Shown: positions 53,263 through 62,880, numbered from the stretch's first letter. The stretch is 64,000 bases of DNA from Clostridium_AM sp963780135 (GCA_963780135.1 CAWAAR010000003.1:2418001-2482000), one strand, 5' to 3'. A program made the numbers and translations. Notes: a model not told the origin generated them from the letters alone.

Positions 53263-54222
53263 ATGAAAAAAGCAACTATTAGTATAATGTTAGTAGCAGT
53301 ATTAGGATTTGGAGGAGCTGGAGTATATAAAAATATTACAGCTAAAGCAGCAACAGTAAGTAAAACTTCACAGTTTTCTAAGGCAAAGGCATCAGTTCAA
53401 AGCATTAAAAAGTCAGTTTCAGGATCAGGAAGTGTTCTATCATCAGAAACTCAGGTTATTAAAGCTGTTAATAGAGATACAGTGCAAACAGTGCTAGTAA
53501 GTAAAAATCAAGTGGTAACTAAAGGACAAGAATTAATGAACTTTGTAAATGGAAGTGATGCTATAGTGGCACCTTATGATGGTGTTATTAGTGATGTAAG
53601 TGTAGTTGAAGGTGATAGTGTAAATGCAGCACAGCAGCTTATAACAATGTTTGATAACAAGAATCTTTATACTACTATATCAGTAGATGAAACAGATTTA
53701 CCAAACTTAAAAATCGATGAAAAGGCAAATATAAAAGTTAATGCTTTTCCTGATTTAAAGTTCACAGGCACTGTTAAAGAGATTAGCCAACAGGGCACAT
53801 ATGCAAATGGAGTGTCAAATTTTGATGTAATGATAGTTTTTGACAGTATAAATGATATTAAAGTTGGAATGTCTACTGAAGCTACAATAGTCACTGCATC
53901 TAAGGACAACGTAATCGCAGTACCTGTAGAAGCAGTAAAAGATATTAAAGGAGAAAAATATGTAATGATACCTAAAGATAATGGAGCAACCTCACTACAA
54001 AAGGTTCAGGTAGGTATCAGTAATGGAAGAATGGTTGAAGTAACTAATGGATTAGTAGCTGGACAGGAAGTTGAATTGCCGCAAGTACAAACTTCAAATA
54101 CTAATTCATCTAAGACTAAAGGTATGGGCGGGTTTCAAATGATGCAAGGGGGAGGAACAAGGAATAATAGTAAATCCGCAGATACACAAGGCAGTGGAAA
54201 AAGTAGTGGACAAGGAAATTAA
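53263..54222 (+). CDS. efflux RND/MacA-like periplasmic adaptor protein
   Basis: A 319-residue membrane-fusion protein. An N-terminal membrane anchor, then a short lipoyl-like domain (AVNRDTVQTVLVSKNQVVTK; IVAPYDGVISDVSVVEGDSV), beta-barrel and membrane-proximal domains, and a low-complexity Gly/Ser/Asn/Gln tail. It lacks the long hairpin of Gram-negative MacA. ATG 53263 is 9 nt after GAGAGGAT. First gene of the adaptor-ATPase-permease operon. Confidence 0.88.
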   Translation: MKKATISIMLVAVLGFGGAGVYKNITAKAATVSKTSQFSKAKASVQSIKKSVSGSGSVLSSETQVIKAVNRDTVQTVLVSKNQVVTKGQELMNFVNGSDAIVAPYDGVISDVSVVEGDSVNAAQQLITMFDNKNLYTTISVDETDLPNLKIDEKANIKVNAFPDLKFTGTVKEISQQGTYANGVSNFDVMIVFDSINDIKVGMSTEATIVTASKDNVIAVPVEAVKDIKGEKYVMIPKDNGATSLQKVQVGISNGRMVEVTNGLVAGQEVELPQVQTSNTNSSKTKGMGGFQMMQGGGTRNNSKSADTQGSGKSSGQGN

Positions 54223-54245
54223 AGATTGAAGAAAGGGGAATTCTA

Positions 54246-54908
54246 ATGATTGAAATTAGTAATTTAACTAAGGCTTATATTATGGGAGATACAGAGGTAA
54301 AAGCTTTAGACAATATAAATTTAAGTATAAAAGAAAATGAATTTGTTTCTATTATAGGTCCTTCAGGTTCAGGTAAATCTACTCTAATGAATATAGTAGG
54401 ATGTTTAGATGTTTCAGATGCTGGAAATTACACCTTTGACGATACTAATGTAGATAAAGCAAGCGAAGCCCAATTAACTAAAATTAGAAATAAACAAATA
54501 GGTTTTATATTTCAAAATTTTAATTTGCTTAATAAGTTAAATGCAGTAGAAAATGTAGAAGTACCTCTTTTATATAGAGGAATGAGTGCAAAAGATTGTA
54601 GAACACTAGCAATGCAGCAACTTGAAAAAGTAGGACTAAAAGGAAGAGAACATCATAGACCTAATCAACTTTCAGGAGGTCAGCAGCAAAGAGTAGCCAT
54701 TGCAAGAGCATTAGTTGGCAAACCAAAACTTCTTTTAGCAGATGAACCAACAGGTGCCTTGGATAGCAAAACCAGTAAAGAAATTATGGAGCTTATACAA
54801 GAACTGCATAAGATGGGACAAACTATAATAATAATAACTCATGATACAAATGTTGCAAAACAAGCGGAAAGAATTATTACTATTGAAGATGGAAAATTAT
54901 ACTCATAG
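54246..54908 (+). CDS. MacB-type ABC transporter ATPase
   Basis: A 220-residue LolD/MacB-class ATPase: Walker A GPSGSGKSTLMNIVG, FQNFNLLNKLNAVENV, signature LSGGQQQRVAIARAL, Walker B LLLADEPTGALD, ITHD. It drives the FtsX-type permease encoded 12 nt downstream. Members of this group export peptides or antibiotics or sense them. Confidence 0.94.
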   Translation: MIEISNLTKAYIMGDTEVKALDNINLSIKENEFVSIIGPSGSGKSTLMNIVGCLDVSDAGNYTFDDTNVDKASEAQLTKIRNKQIGFIFQNFNLLNKLNAVENVEVPLLYRGMSAKDCRTLAMQQLEKVGLKGREHHRPNQLSGGQQQRVAIARALVGKPKLLLADEPTGALDSKTSKEIMELIQELHKMGQTIIIITHDTNVAKQAERIITIEDGKLYS

Positions 54909-54920
54909 GAGGGGAATTAA

Positions 54921-56087
54921 ATGAAATTTTTTCAAACAATAAAGTTAGCTATAAAAAATATACGAAGTAATAAATTAAGATCTGCCCTTACTATGATAGG
55001 CATAATTATAGGAATTTCTTCAGTAATAGTATTAGTAGGTATGGGAAGTGGATCTACACAAAAAATAACTTCTCAAGTTCAATCCTTGGGTACAAACCTT
55101 ATTTCAGCAAATACCGCTAGCAATGGAAGTAAGCAGTTTACTCTTGATGATGTAAAGAATGTAGAGGCGATACAAGGAATAGATAAGGTTGCGCCCATTA
55201 TTTCTACAAGTACTACGGTGAAGGTAGATAAAAATTCTCAAAATGCTTCAGTAACTGGAACCACTAGTAATTTTCTTGATATAAGAAATATGAGTATTGG
55301 GGAAGGTAGATTTATTGCAGACTTAGATGTAGATTATAGAGGAAAAGTAGCTGTTTTAGGATCGAATATAGCTTCACAGCTTTATGGATTTACAGATCCT
55401 GTAGGAAAAAACATTAATATAAAAGGTAATACTTATGAAGTAGTAGGAGTTCTAAAATCCCAGGGAAGCTCCATGGGAAGTAACACTGATGATATGGTAA
55501 TTATACCATCCACTACGGCTATTGGACTTGCAGGTACTAGAAATGTTCAAAATCTTTATATTAAAGCCTTAGATCAAAACAATGTTGATGCTTTAACAAA
55601 TGAAATAAATGGATATCTTAATAACTTCTTTAAATCGACTGATAATAGCAATAGAGTTATGAGTCAGAAACAATTGTTAGATACTATGAGTTCAATAACT
55701 AGTACTATGACATATCTGCTAGGAGGAATAGCAGCTATATCATTAATTGTAGGTGGTATAGGAGTAATGAATGTTATGTTAGTATCAGTATCAGAGAGAA
55801 CAAAAGAAATAGGCATTAGAAAAGCTTTAGGTGGATCAAGAAAGGACATATTGATTCAATTCCTTATTGAAGCATTAGTACTAAGCTCTTTAGGTGGAAT
55901 AGCAGGTGTATTATTTGGACTAGGATTAGGATGGCTTGTTACAGCTTTAGGAATGTCAATGAGTTTTTCACTTCCAATAGTTATAGTAGCATTTTCATTT
56001 TCTTTAGCAGTAGGAATTGTGTTTGGTATATTCCCAGCATATAAAGCATCAAAGCTTAAACCTATTGATGCATTAAGATTCGAATAA
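54921..56087 (+). CDS. MacB-type ABC transporter permease (FtsX fold)
   Basis: A 388-residue protein with an N-terminal helix (MIGIIIGISSVIVLVGMGSG), a large extracellular MacB_PCD domain (about 45-240) and three C-terminal helices containing VGGIGVMNVMLVSVSERTKE and IGIRKALGGSRKDILIQFL (split here by family motifs). Last gene of the adaptor-ATPase-permease operon. Confidence 0.93.
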   Translation: MKFFQTIKLAIKNIRSNKLRSALTMIGIIIGISSVIVLVGMGSGSTQKITSQVQSLGTNLISANTASNGSKQFTLDDVKNVEAIQGIDKVAPIISTSTTVKVDKNSQNASVTGTTSNFLDIRNMSIGEGRFIADLDVDYRGKVAVLGSNIASQLYGFTDPVGKNINIKGNTYEVVGVLKSQGSSMGSNTDDMVIIPSTTAIGLAGTRNVQNLYIKALDQNNVDALTNEINGYLNNFFKSTDNSNRVMSQKQLLDTMSSITSTMTYLLGGIAAISLIVGGIGVMNVMLVSVSERTKEIGIRKALGGSRKDILIQFLIEALVLSSLGGIAGVLFGLGLGWLVTALGMSMSFSLPIVIVAFSFSLAVGIVFGIFPAYKASKLKPIDALRFE

Positions 56088-56090
56088 GAT

Positions 56091-56128
56091 AAAAACCTCT
56101 TTTAAGTTTTCTTAAAAGGGGTTTTTAA
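56091..56128 (+). terminator. rho-independent terminator after the exporter operon
   Basis: AAAAACCTCTTTTAAG pairs with CTTAAAAGGGGTTTTT. Confidence 0.85.
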
Positions 56129-56163
56129 TTATATTGCTAAAAATCTGATGGATTTTCATAATT

Positions 56164-56380
56164 TAAGCAAGATGCGACACAACTTTTTCAGAGGACAGTG
56201 AAGGATGATTTTTCTTCGGTACACTACGAAAAATCTTCAATTAAATTTTTGATGACTCGTTTCGCTAAAGCGAAACATTGCTGACTTATATAAATTTAAA
56301 GATTCTTTTGCGTTAGCAAAAAATCAACATTCATTGTCCTCTGTCAATTGTCCTCTCAAAAAAAGTTGCTTCACATTATG
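56164..56380. repeat. imperfect foldback (MITE-like) repeat, copy 2
   Basis: Shares with 19130-19410 the core ACACTACGAAAAATCTT, TTTTTGATGACTCGTTTCGC, GAAACATTGCTGACTTATAT and GCGTTAGCAAAA, and the AGAGGACA-type ends. It lacks about 50 bp present before the right end of copy 1. The remaining spacer (56381-56509) has no gene. Confidence 0.8.
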
Positions 56381-56509
56381 ATTAAAATTTGAAGGTTAAA
56401 TAACTATTTGTAAATGTAAATTATTACATACTATGTACGATAAGTATTATAGATGTAAGTTTGTAAATTAAAGAATGTGAAATACAAAGGAAAAAGGAAG
56501 TGTGATATA

Positions 56510-57478
56510 TTGCTAAAGTTAATGAATTTATCTACATATAACTATGATGTTGAAAGATTTGATTGTAGTAAACATAACTTAGTAAATTTTTTAAGAAAGA
56601 ATAAAATGGATGGTATTGAACTTTTACATCCCATAGGGTTTAAAGAAAACATTATTCCAGCTGAAGTCGTTAAAGGTGTGCATTTGAAGTATTATCCTAC
56701 CTGGTTAGATTTTTGGAATAATAATACTCAGGAACTTTTAAAGCAATTTAAAAGCTTGGGTATTATTGAAAAATATTATGGTGGTATTGATAGGCAAATT
56801 ATGATTGAACATTATAAAAAAGAGATTAGAAAAGCTAATGAAATTAATGCAGAATATGTAGTTTTTCATGTAGCTCATGTACAAGAGAAACATACTTATG
56901 ATTATGATTTTACATATACGGATGAGGAAGTTATAGATGCAGCAGCTGATTTAATAAATGAAGTTTTTGATGGTATAGAAACTAATGTGAAATTGCTATT
57001 TGAAAATGTTTGGTGGCCTGGATTTACTATGTTAAGTTATAATAATGCATGTAGATTATTAAATGAGGTTAAGTATTCAAATAAAGGATTTATGCTTGAT
57101 ACAGCACATTTAATGAATACTAACTTACAGCTTAAAAGTGAAAAACAAGGGATTGAGTATATAATAAATACTATAAAAAACCTAGGAGAATTAAAAGATT
57201 TAATAAAAGGAATACATCTTAATTGTTCTCTATCAGGTGAATATGTTATGAAAAAAATAAATAGCACAAGAGGAAAAGAGTTTAATTTGAATCCAATGGA
57301 TGAAGAAGTATTTATGCATGTTTTTAATATAGATAATCATAAACCTTTCAAAGATACCAGTGTAAAAAAATTGATAGATTTTATAAAACCTGAGTATATT
57401 GTGTATGAATTCGTTGCAAATTCTATTAAAGAACTGGAAGAGTACATTCAAACTCAAGATGTAGCTTGCTTAGGTTAA
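56510..57478 (+). CDS. sugar phosphate isomerase/epimerase-type TIM-barrel protein
   Basis: A 322-residue protein of the xylose-isomerase-like TIM-barrel (AP endonuclease family 2) superfamily. GIELLHP, then AEYVVFHVAHVQE (about 123), LLFENVWWPGFT with a metal-site Glu (about 163), GFMLDTAHLMN (about 193) and GIHLNCS (about 240) are the strand-end metal ligands. Substrate is unknown. The most likely start is TTG 56510, 9 nt after AAGGAAG; a GTG further upstream has no site. Confidence 0.78.
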   Translation: MLKLMNLSTYNYDVERFDCSKHNLVNFLRKNKMDGIELLHPIGFKENIIPAEVVKGVHLKYYPTWLDFWNNNTQELLKQFKSLGIIEKYYGGIDRQIMIEHYKKEIRKANEINAEYVVFHVAHVQEKHTYDYDFTYTDEEVIDAAADLINEVFDGIETNVKLLFENVWWPGFTMLSYNNACRLLNEVKYSNKGFMLDTAHLMNTNLQLKSEKQGIEYIINTIKNLGELKDLIKGIHLNCSLSGEYVMKKINSTRGKEFNLNPMDEEVFMHVFNIDNHKPFKDTSVKKLIDFIKPEYIVYEFVANSIKELEEYIQTQDVACLG

Positions 57479-57490
57479 ATAAAAAACGTA

Positions 57491-57720
57491 ATTAACAAAG
57501 ATATAATTAACATCATTGATAACCCAGGGTATGAACTTATTTTAATGGAAAAGTGAAAAAAGTTTATTTTGAATGATGAAAAGATTTTTAAAGACAAAAA
57601 ATTTATTGATATTACGGAAACACTATGTTGCTTATTATGGGGAAATGCCTATCCTGCAAAAAAATTCTTTGTAAAGAAAAACTGCAGAAAGTTCAAAAAC
57701 TCCTACAGTTCTAGAATATA
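57491..57720 (+). pseudogene. unidentified decayed coding stretch
   Basis: Two adjoining frames read like protein (IINIIDNPGYELILMEK, then after a stop and shift FKDKKFIDITETLCCLLWGN...) but lack a start and a single open frame. I cannot identify the parent. It might be a broken gene; AT-rich chance frames are also possible. Confidence 0.3.
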
Positions 57721-57780
57721 AATTTAGGCATTTGAAAGAAAATAGACTAGCACACTGACTAGTTATTTTTTGAAAATGCC

Positions 57781-58050
57781 TTATGGTCTGTCAGGATATA
57801 TACCTTCGGTAGCTATGAAATATTTCATATGAGGTAATGGCAATGCATTATGGCATGGATCATACAGTGCATTTAAGTTAGGTAATGAGAACTTAGTATT
57901 GCCATCACCACCAAAAGATGTACCTATAAGAGAGTATAATGCTTCATTGCCAGATATGGGGATAGATTGTCCATCACAACTAATAAAACCTTCCATTTGA
58001 AAACCATAGGGAAGTAGTAAAATTGATCCAATAAGAATGTCTTCCATCAT
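57781..58050 (-). CDS. short phage tail-collar domain protein
   Basis: An 89-residue protein made almost only of a tail-collar domain: GSILLLPYGFQMEGFISCDG, then NEALYSLIGTSFGGDGNTKF and SLPNLNAL. Such domains occur in phage tail fibres and in microcystin-dependent-protein-like bacterial proteins of about 170 residues; this one is half that size and no phage genes are near. AAAGGAGG site before ATG 58050. A minus-strand promoter at 58330-58296 with SARP-type repeats points to it, leaving a leader of about 240 nt. Confidence 0.8.
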   Translation of the reverse strand: MMEDILIGSILLLPYGFQMEGFISCDGQSIPISGNEALYSLIGTSFGGDGNTKFSLPNLNALYDPCHNALPLPHMKYFIATEGIYPDRP

Positions 58051-58295
58051 AATAGATTTCCTCCTTTTTAGGAATGATAAAATAAATAATAAGTCTATGC
58101 GCTTTCAAAAAATCTTGAATTTGTAGTGGTTATTGTAGGTAAAATGGACTTGTTATTTTTGAAAGTGTTTTAAATGATTTTTAAGTCTATTATACATTTA
58201 AAATGAAATAAAATCAACGAAAAAAATACAATTAAGGGTTAAAATGTAAAGTAGAGTATAATATAAGACAAAATGGTTAATAGTGTATTATTTAC

Positions 58296-58330
58296 ATTAT
58301 ATAATATAAAACTGAACAAAAACTGAACAA
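58296..58330 (-). promoter_or_regulatory. SARP-type promoter: TTGTTCAG direct repeats, leftward
   Basis: Reading on the minus strand: TTGTTCAG (58330-58323), 3 nt, TTGTTCAG (58319-58312), 10 nt, TATAAT (58301-58296). Period 11 and the distance to the -10 box are the same as at 62974-63008. It directs transcription towards the tail-collar gene. Confidence 0.65.
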
Positions 58331-58508
58331 AATAGTTTTAAAACACCAGTATATTACTAAAAAGTGGTCAAGTATAGAAAGAAGTGTACTTAGCCATTAG
58401 TTAAAAAATTTTAATCCTGTGTATAAAGTTATAAAGATTGTAAATATTTGAGGTAAAAATCAATTTGTAATAACGAGTTATTCTTTAAAATTTGTAGTCT
58501 GATTCTTT

Positions 58509-58532
58509 TAGTTCAGAAAAGTTTGGTATAAT
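58509..58532 (+). promoter_or_regulatory. kinase-operon promoter with one related half-site
   Basis: TAGTTCAG (58509-58516) is 7/8 identical to the repeat unit, with 10 nt to TATAAT (58527-58532). No second unit is visible 11 nt upstream. It may be weakly autoregulated. The rest of 58051-58588 is AT-rich, with a stem CACTTTCAAAAA/TTTTTGAAAG-type near 58110-58166 and no gene. Confidence 0.5.
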
Positions 58533-58588
58533 AGACAAATACAGGGCTATCAATCGAAGGAAGAAGATTTGGAAATTGAGGAGTGAAG

Positions 58589-61500
58589 ATGAAGAGTTTA
58601 AAAAATAAAACTCATTTTTGGATTATAGTGGTATTTTTTGTAATGCTAATAATTGCTTATAATATAAGCTTTGAACCTGAAAAAAAACAGCCAACAGTAA
58701 AAAATGGGGTTTTAGATCTTACTGGATGGGATTTTAAAAAAGATGGAGTTGTGAATCTTGATGGAAAGTGGGAGTTCTATTGGAAGGAGCTTTTAAACTA
58801 TAAGTATTTTCAAAATAATATAGAAAATAAAAATAGGAACTATGAACAAGTTCCGTCTGTGTGGACAAGGTATACTTTAAATAGTGGAAAACTTCCAGCA
58901 GAGGGGTATGCTACTTATCGATTAAAAGTAAGAATAAAAGACACAGAATCACTGAAGGGGCTGAAGCTTTTAACTATGTCTACTGCATATAAACTTATGG
59001 TAGATGAAAAAGTGGTAGCTACTAGTGGTGTGGTTGGAAAAAATAAGGAAGAAACTACACCAGAGTTTATGACTCAAAGTGTTACTGTTGAAACTCCTAA
59101 GGAAGAGTTTGAAATCATAGTGCAGGTATCTAATTACATATATTCAAGAGGGGGAATATGGCATTCTATTTATCTGGGAACAGATCAGCAGATACGAACC
59201 CTGCAGGAAAAATGTAAGGCAAAGGGACTGGTGATTTTTGGTGCACTTATAATAATGTCATTATACCACATTGCTATTTTTGTACTTCAAAAAAGAAATA
59301 TACTAGCACTTTATTTTGCTATAGGTATTTTTTTGATTGCTATCAGAATTCTTGTTACAGGAGAATATTTTATTTATACTATAGCTCCATATTTTAATAT
59401 AAGGTGGATGATAGAAATTGAATATTTGACTATGTATTGGAGTGTAATTATGTGGGTTGTCTTTATCCATGAATTGTATCCAGAGGAAACTTTGAAAAAA
59501 AGTAGACAAGTTGTGCTTTTTATGGGAAGCATGCTAAGCATCTTTACAATTGTAGCACCCATTGGAGTTTATACAAAGTATTTAATATTTTACGAGATTT
59601 TGCTAGGAATAGTGCTAATTTATGCTTTAGTTTGTATTTTCCTTGCTGTACTTAGAAAAAAGGAGGACGCAGCATTATTAATCATAGGAGCACTAGCAGC
59701 AGTATTGTTTTTAATTAATGATGTGCTGTATCAAGGAAATTCTATTCATAGCAAATATGGAGGAAACTTCGGGTTTGCAGCAGTTATGCTTATATTCATT
59801 GAAGCGTACATCTTAGCAGAACGTTTTTCTAAATCCTTTGAACAGGTAGAAGAGTTATCAGATAAGCTTATTTCGCTGGATAAATTAAAGGATGAATTTT
59901 TAGCAAATACATCCCATGAATTAAGGACACCCTTAAATGGGATTATTGGAATTACAGAATGTTTAATTCAGGGTGTAGAAGGTACTTTAAACGAGGGGCA
60001 GAAAGAAAATTTGAACATAGTAGTTGAGAGCGGAAGGCGGCTTTCTTACTTAATTAATGATATATTAGATGTATGCAAATTAAAGAATAAAGATATCGAA
60101 GTTTATCTTACAAGTGTAGATTTAATAAAAACTTTTAGGCCAGTTGTAAAAGTATTTCAGCAAATCTATTCAGAAAAACCTATAGAATTTAAATATGAAT
60201 TTCCAGAAAGACTTCCTTTAGTTTATGCGGATGAGGATAGATTACTTCAGATTTTATATAATTTATTGGAAAATGCAGTAAAGTTTACAGAAGAAGGATA
60301 TGTATGTATAAGAGCAGTACAAAGGGAAGCGGTTGTTGAAATATCAATCGAGGATACAGGAATAGGAATACCCGAAGAAAAATTGCAAGATATTTGGAAG
60401 TCCTTTGAACAAATAGACCCTTCCATGACTAGAAAATATGGAGGGACTGGTTTAGGGTTATATATTACAAAAAAATTAGTAGAACTCCAAGGAGGTAGTA
60501 TTGAAGTAGTATCAGAAATAAAAAAAGGTTCTAAGTTTATGTTCAGCTTACCTATAAATAAAGAAAAGCTGCTAAATGAAAAGGAAGAATCAATTCTTCA
60601 AGATTTGACAGAACAGGTTTTAGAGAATAACGATTTTGTAGTAAAACAAGATGGCGCAGAAATTCTTGTAGCAGATGATGATGCTACTAATTTGAAAGTG
60701 ATTTTTAATGCTTTAAAGTTAGAGGGATACTCTATAACTGCTGTAAATAGTGGGAAGAAGGTTTTAGAAGAATTAAAACAGCAAAAAGATGTTGCATTGG
60801 TAATTTCAGATGTTATGATGCCGGAAATCTCAGGATATGAGGTTTGTAAGAAAATACGAGAAAAACGTACAGCATTTGATCTACCAGTGCTATTACTAAC
60901 AGCTAAAAATCAGCAATCTGATATTAGTTTTGGATTTCAATGTGGAGCCAATGATTTTCTTACAAAACCTTTTGAAATAGGTGAATTGAAAGCAAGAGTA
61001 AAAACATTAGTGGAGTTAAAGAAATCTGTAGATAAAGCATTATTTACAGAAGTGGCATTTCTTCAAGCACAGATTAAGCCACATTTCCTATACAATGCAT
61101 TAAATGCCATATCTTATTTTTGTACTGAGGATGGGGAAAAGGCGGAGGAGCTGATTGATAGTTTATCTACATATTTAAGAAACAGTTTTGATTTTTCAAA
61201 TTTAAATAGATTTATACCCTTAAAAAAAGAAATGGAGTTAGTAAAAGCTTATATAGAAATAGAGAAGGCTAGATTTGGAAATCGGCTACAGGTTGAATTT
61301 CACATTGAAGCTGGTATTGATATAGAACTTCCACCATTGGTTTTGCAACCTTTAGTTGAAAATGCTATTAAACATGGCATTTTAAAGCGTGAAATTGGGG
61401 GGGTGGTTAAAGTCGAAATTAAAAATAATAAAACAGGCGTAAGCTTTAGTGTAATAGATAATGGAGTAGGAATAAAAAAGGAGAAGTTTTCTGCTTTGTT

Positions 61501-61657
61501 TAATGAAGATAATGGTTCTAGAAGCGTTGGACTTAAAAATATCAATATGCGCTTAAAGAAATTATATGGTGCACAGCTTGAAATTTCTACAGAAGATAAT
61601 AAAGGAACTAAGGTTAGCTTTTTAATACCAAAACATGAGGGAGGGGTACCTAGATGA
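58589..61657 (+). CDS. 7TMR-DISM dual-kinase hybrid sensor (HisKA kinase, receiver, LytS-type kinase)
   Basis: A 1022-residue sensor. 7TMR-DISMED2-like extracellular domain (about 45-205), seven transmembrane helices (about 210-415), HisKA with TSHELRTPLNGI (about 450), HATPase (NAVKFT, DTGIGIP, GGTGLGLYI), receiver (about 690-805; ADDDATN, VISDVMMPE, KPF), then a second, LytS-type kinase: phospho-His in LQAQIKPHFLYNALN (about 828) and HATPase (VENAIKHG, DNGVGIK). Two complete kinase modules flank one receiver, so an internal relay is plausible. It overlaps the response regulator gene by 4 nt. ATG 58589. Confidence 0.9.
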   Translation: MKSLKNKTHFWIIVVFFVMLIIAYNISFEPEKKQPTVKNGVLDLTGWDFKKDGVVNLDGKWEFYWKELLNYKYFQNNIENKNRNYEQVPSVWTRYTLNSGKLPAEGYATYRLKVRIKDTESLKGLKLLTMSTAYKLMVDEKVVATSGVVGKNKEETTPEFMTQSVTVETPKEEFEIIVQVSNYIYSRGGIWHSIYLGTDQQIRTLQEKCKAKGLVIFGALIIMSLYHIAIFVLQKRNILALYFAIGIFLIAIRILVTGEYFIYTIAPYFNIRWMIEIEYLTMYWSVIMWVVFIHELYPEETLKKSRQVVLFMGSMLSIFTIVAPIGVYTKYLIFYEILLGIVLIYALVCIFLAVLRKKEDAALLIIGALAAVLFLINDVLYQGNSIHSKYGGNFGFAAVMLIFIEAYILAERFSKSFEQVEELSDKLISLDKLKDEFLANTSHELRTPLNGIIGITECLIQGVEGTLNEGQKENLNIVVESGRRLSYLINDILDVCKLKNKDIEVYLTSVDLIKTFRPVVKVFQQIYSEKPIEFKYEFPERLPLVYADEDRLLQILYNLLENAVKFTEEGYVCIRAVQREAVVEISIEDTGIGIPEEKLQDIWKSFEQIDPSMTRKYGGTGLGLYITKKLVELQGGSIEVVSEIKKGSKFMFSLPINKEKLLNEKEESILQDLTEQVLENNDFVVKQDGAEILVADDDATNLKVIFNALKLEGYSITAVNSGKKVLEELKQQKDVALVISDVMMPEISGYEVCKKIREKRTAFDLPVLLLTAKNQQSDISFGFQCGANDFLTKPFEIGELKARVKTLVELKKSVDKALFTEVAFLQAQIKPHFLYNALNAISYFCTEDGEKAEELIDSLSTYLRNSFDFSNLNRFIPLKKEMELVKAYIEIEKARFGNRLQVEFHIEAGIDIELPPLVLQPLVENAIKHGILKREIGGVVKVEIKNNKTGVSFSVIDNGVGIKKEKFSALFNEDNGSRSVGLKNINMRLKKLYGAQLEISTEDNKGTKVSFLIPKHEGGVPR

Positions 61658-62748
61658 TTCGTGCAATAATAGTAGATGATGAAAGACCAGCTATAGGCAA
61701 GCTAACTAATATGCTAACTGCCAGTGGAAAAATAGAAATTGCAGGAACATTTACAAATGCATTAGTAGCTTTAGAAGCGCTTCCAAGGATGGAAATAGAA
61801 GTTATATTCTTAGATGTTGAAATGCCAGAAATGAATGGAATTACTTTTGCTAATAATGTTTTGAATTTAAATGAGAATACTAAAATTATATTTGTAACAG
61901 CATATAATGAATATGCTGTAGATGCCTTTGAGGTTAATGCAGTAGATTATTTAATGAAACCAGTAACGAAGGAACGATTGGACAAAGCTTTAGCTAAAGT
62001 CACTAGAAAAACAGATGTTTTATCCGTGTCTCTATGGGATATAAAAGTAACTTGCTTTGGCAAGTTTACTGTTGAAAATAAAGAAGGTATTCCTGTTAAA
62101 TGGAGAACAAAGAAAGCAGAGGAATTTTTTGCGTATTTAATTGACCATTATGGAAAAACCATAAGTCGAGATAAAATTATAGATGTACTTTGGGGGAGTT
62201 ATGAAGTAGAAAAAGCTAGGGTGAATTTAAATACTACTATGTATAACGTGAAAAAAGCTTTTGCAAATGTAGGAGTAGCAGATTTAGTAAAATACTCTGC
62301 CGGAGGATATCAATTAGAAGAAAAAAGAATTCATTGTGACTTATGGATACTAAAGGACAGCATAGCTAAAATAAGAACGAATAGTATGAAAAATATGAAT
62401 GAATTTGAAAAAATAATAAAAATTTGTACAGGCGGATATTTGAAAGAAAATTATTTTGAATGGGCAGAAGAAAAAAATAAATACTTTCAAGGTATATATT
62501 TAGAGCTGCTTATTCAATTGGCAAAACAATATGAAGAGGTAGAGCAGCCCAATATAGCTTTGGAATTTTTAAGAAAAGGTCTGATAATGGATTCTTTAAA
62601 TCAAAGAATAAATAAGGAACTTATAAGATTATATCTTAGAATAGAGGATGAGGTTTCAGCTGTAAAACAATATGAAGGGTATAAAAAGGGCTTAAAGCAA
62701 GAGTTTGAAATAGAGCTAGAGGAAAGCTTGTGGAAGTGGATAAAATAG
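61654..62748 (+). CDS. SARP-like response regulator (REC, winged helix, BTAD)
   Basis: A 364-residue regulator. REC (about 1-120; VDDERPAI, VIFLDVEMPEMNG, phospho-Asp about 54, KPV), an OmpR-type winged helix (about 130-220; FGKFTVENKEG; WRTKKAEEFFAYLI; INLNTTMYN-type recognition region around VNLNTTMYNVKKAF) and a helical BTAD domain (about 225-364). LytS-type kinases usually pair with LytTR regulators; the SARP-like output here predicts binding to direct repeats with period 11, and such repeats are found on both sides of the operon. Confidence 0.9.
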   Translation: MIRAIIVDDERPAIGKLTNMLTASGKIEIAGTFTNALVALEALPRMEIEVIFLDVEMPEMNGITFANNVLNLNENTKIIFVTAYNEYAVDAFEVNAVDYLMKPVTKERLDKALAKVTRKTDVLSVSLWDIKVTCFGKFTVENKEGIPVKWRTKKAEEFFAYLIDHYGKTISRDKIIDVLWGSYEVEKARVNLNTTMYNVKKAFANVGVADLVKYSAGGYQLEEKRIHCDLWILKDSIAKIRTNSMKNMNEFEKIIKICTGGYLKENYFEWAEEKNKYFQGIYLELLIQLAKQYEEVEQPNIALEFLRKGLIMDSLNQRINKELIRLYLRIEDEVSAVKQYEGYKKGLKQEFEIELEESLWKWIK

Positions 62749-62805
62749 AGGGAGGCTAAGTAAAAAAAGAATAATTTAAGGAAAATGGGAAAATCATTTC
62801 TTTAA

Positions 62806-62880
62806 CCAGTTGCTACCAGCTGTAAGAGTCTCGCTTTTACAAGTTGGGGGGGATGGCTGATACACGCTGAATTGGTTCAA
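62806..62880 (+). repeat. structured inverted-repeat element, left copy
   Basis: Begins GTTGCTACCAGC; contains CTTTTACAAGTT and ends GGCTGATACACGCTGAATTG followed by GTTCAA. It can fold into a branched stem (TGTAAGAG/CTTTTACA inside, AACCAGTT/AATTGGTT outside). It is about 70% identical to the reverse complement of 63244-63322. Confidence 0.65.

Noticed and set aside
57781..58050. Prophage region around the tail-collar gene
   Set aside because: No portal, capsid, terminase, integrase or other tail gene is nearby; the gene stands alone.
62801..62880. Known riboswitch (c-di-GMP-I, glycine, T-box) after the SARP-like regulator
   Set aside because: None of the conserved cores match. The sequence instead pairs as an inverted copy with 63244-63322.
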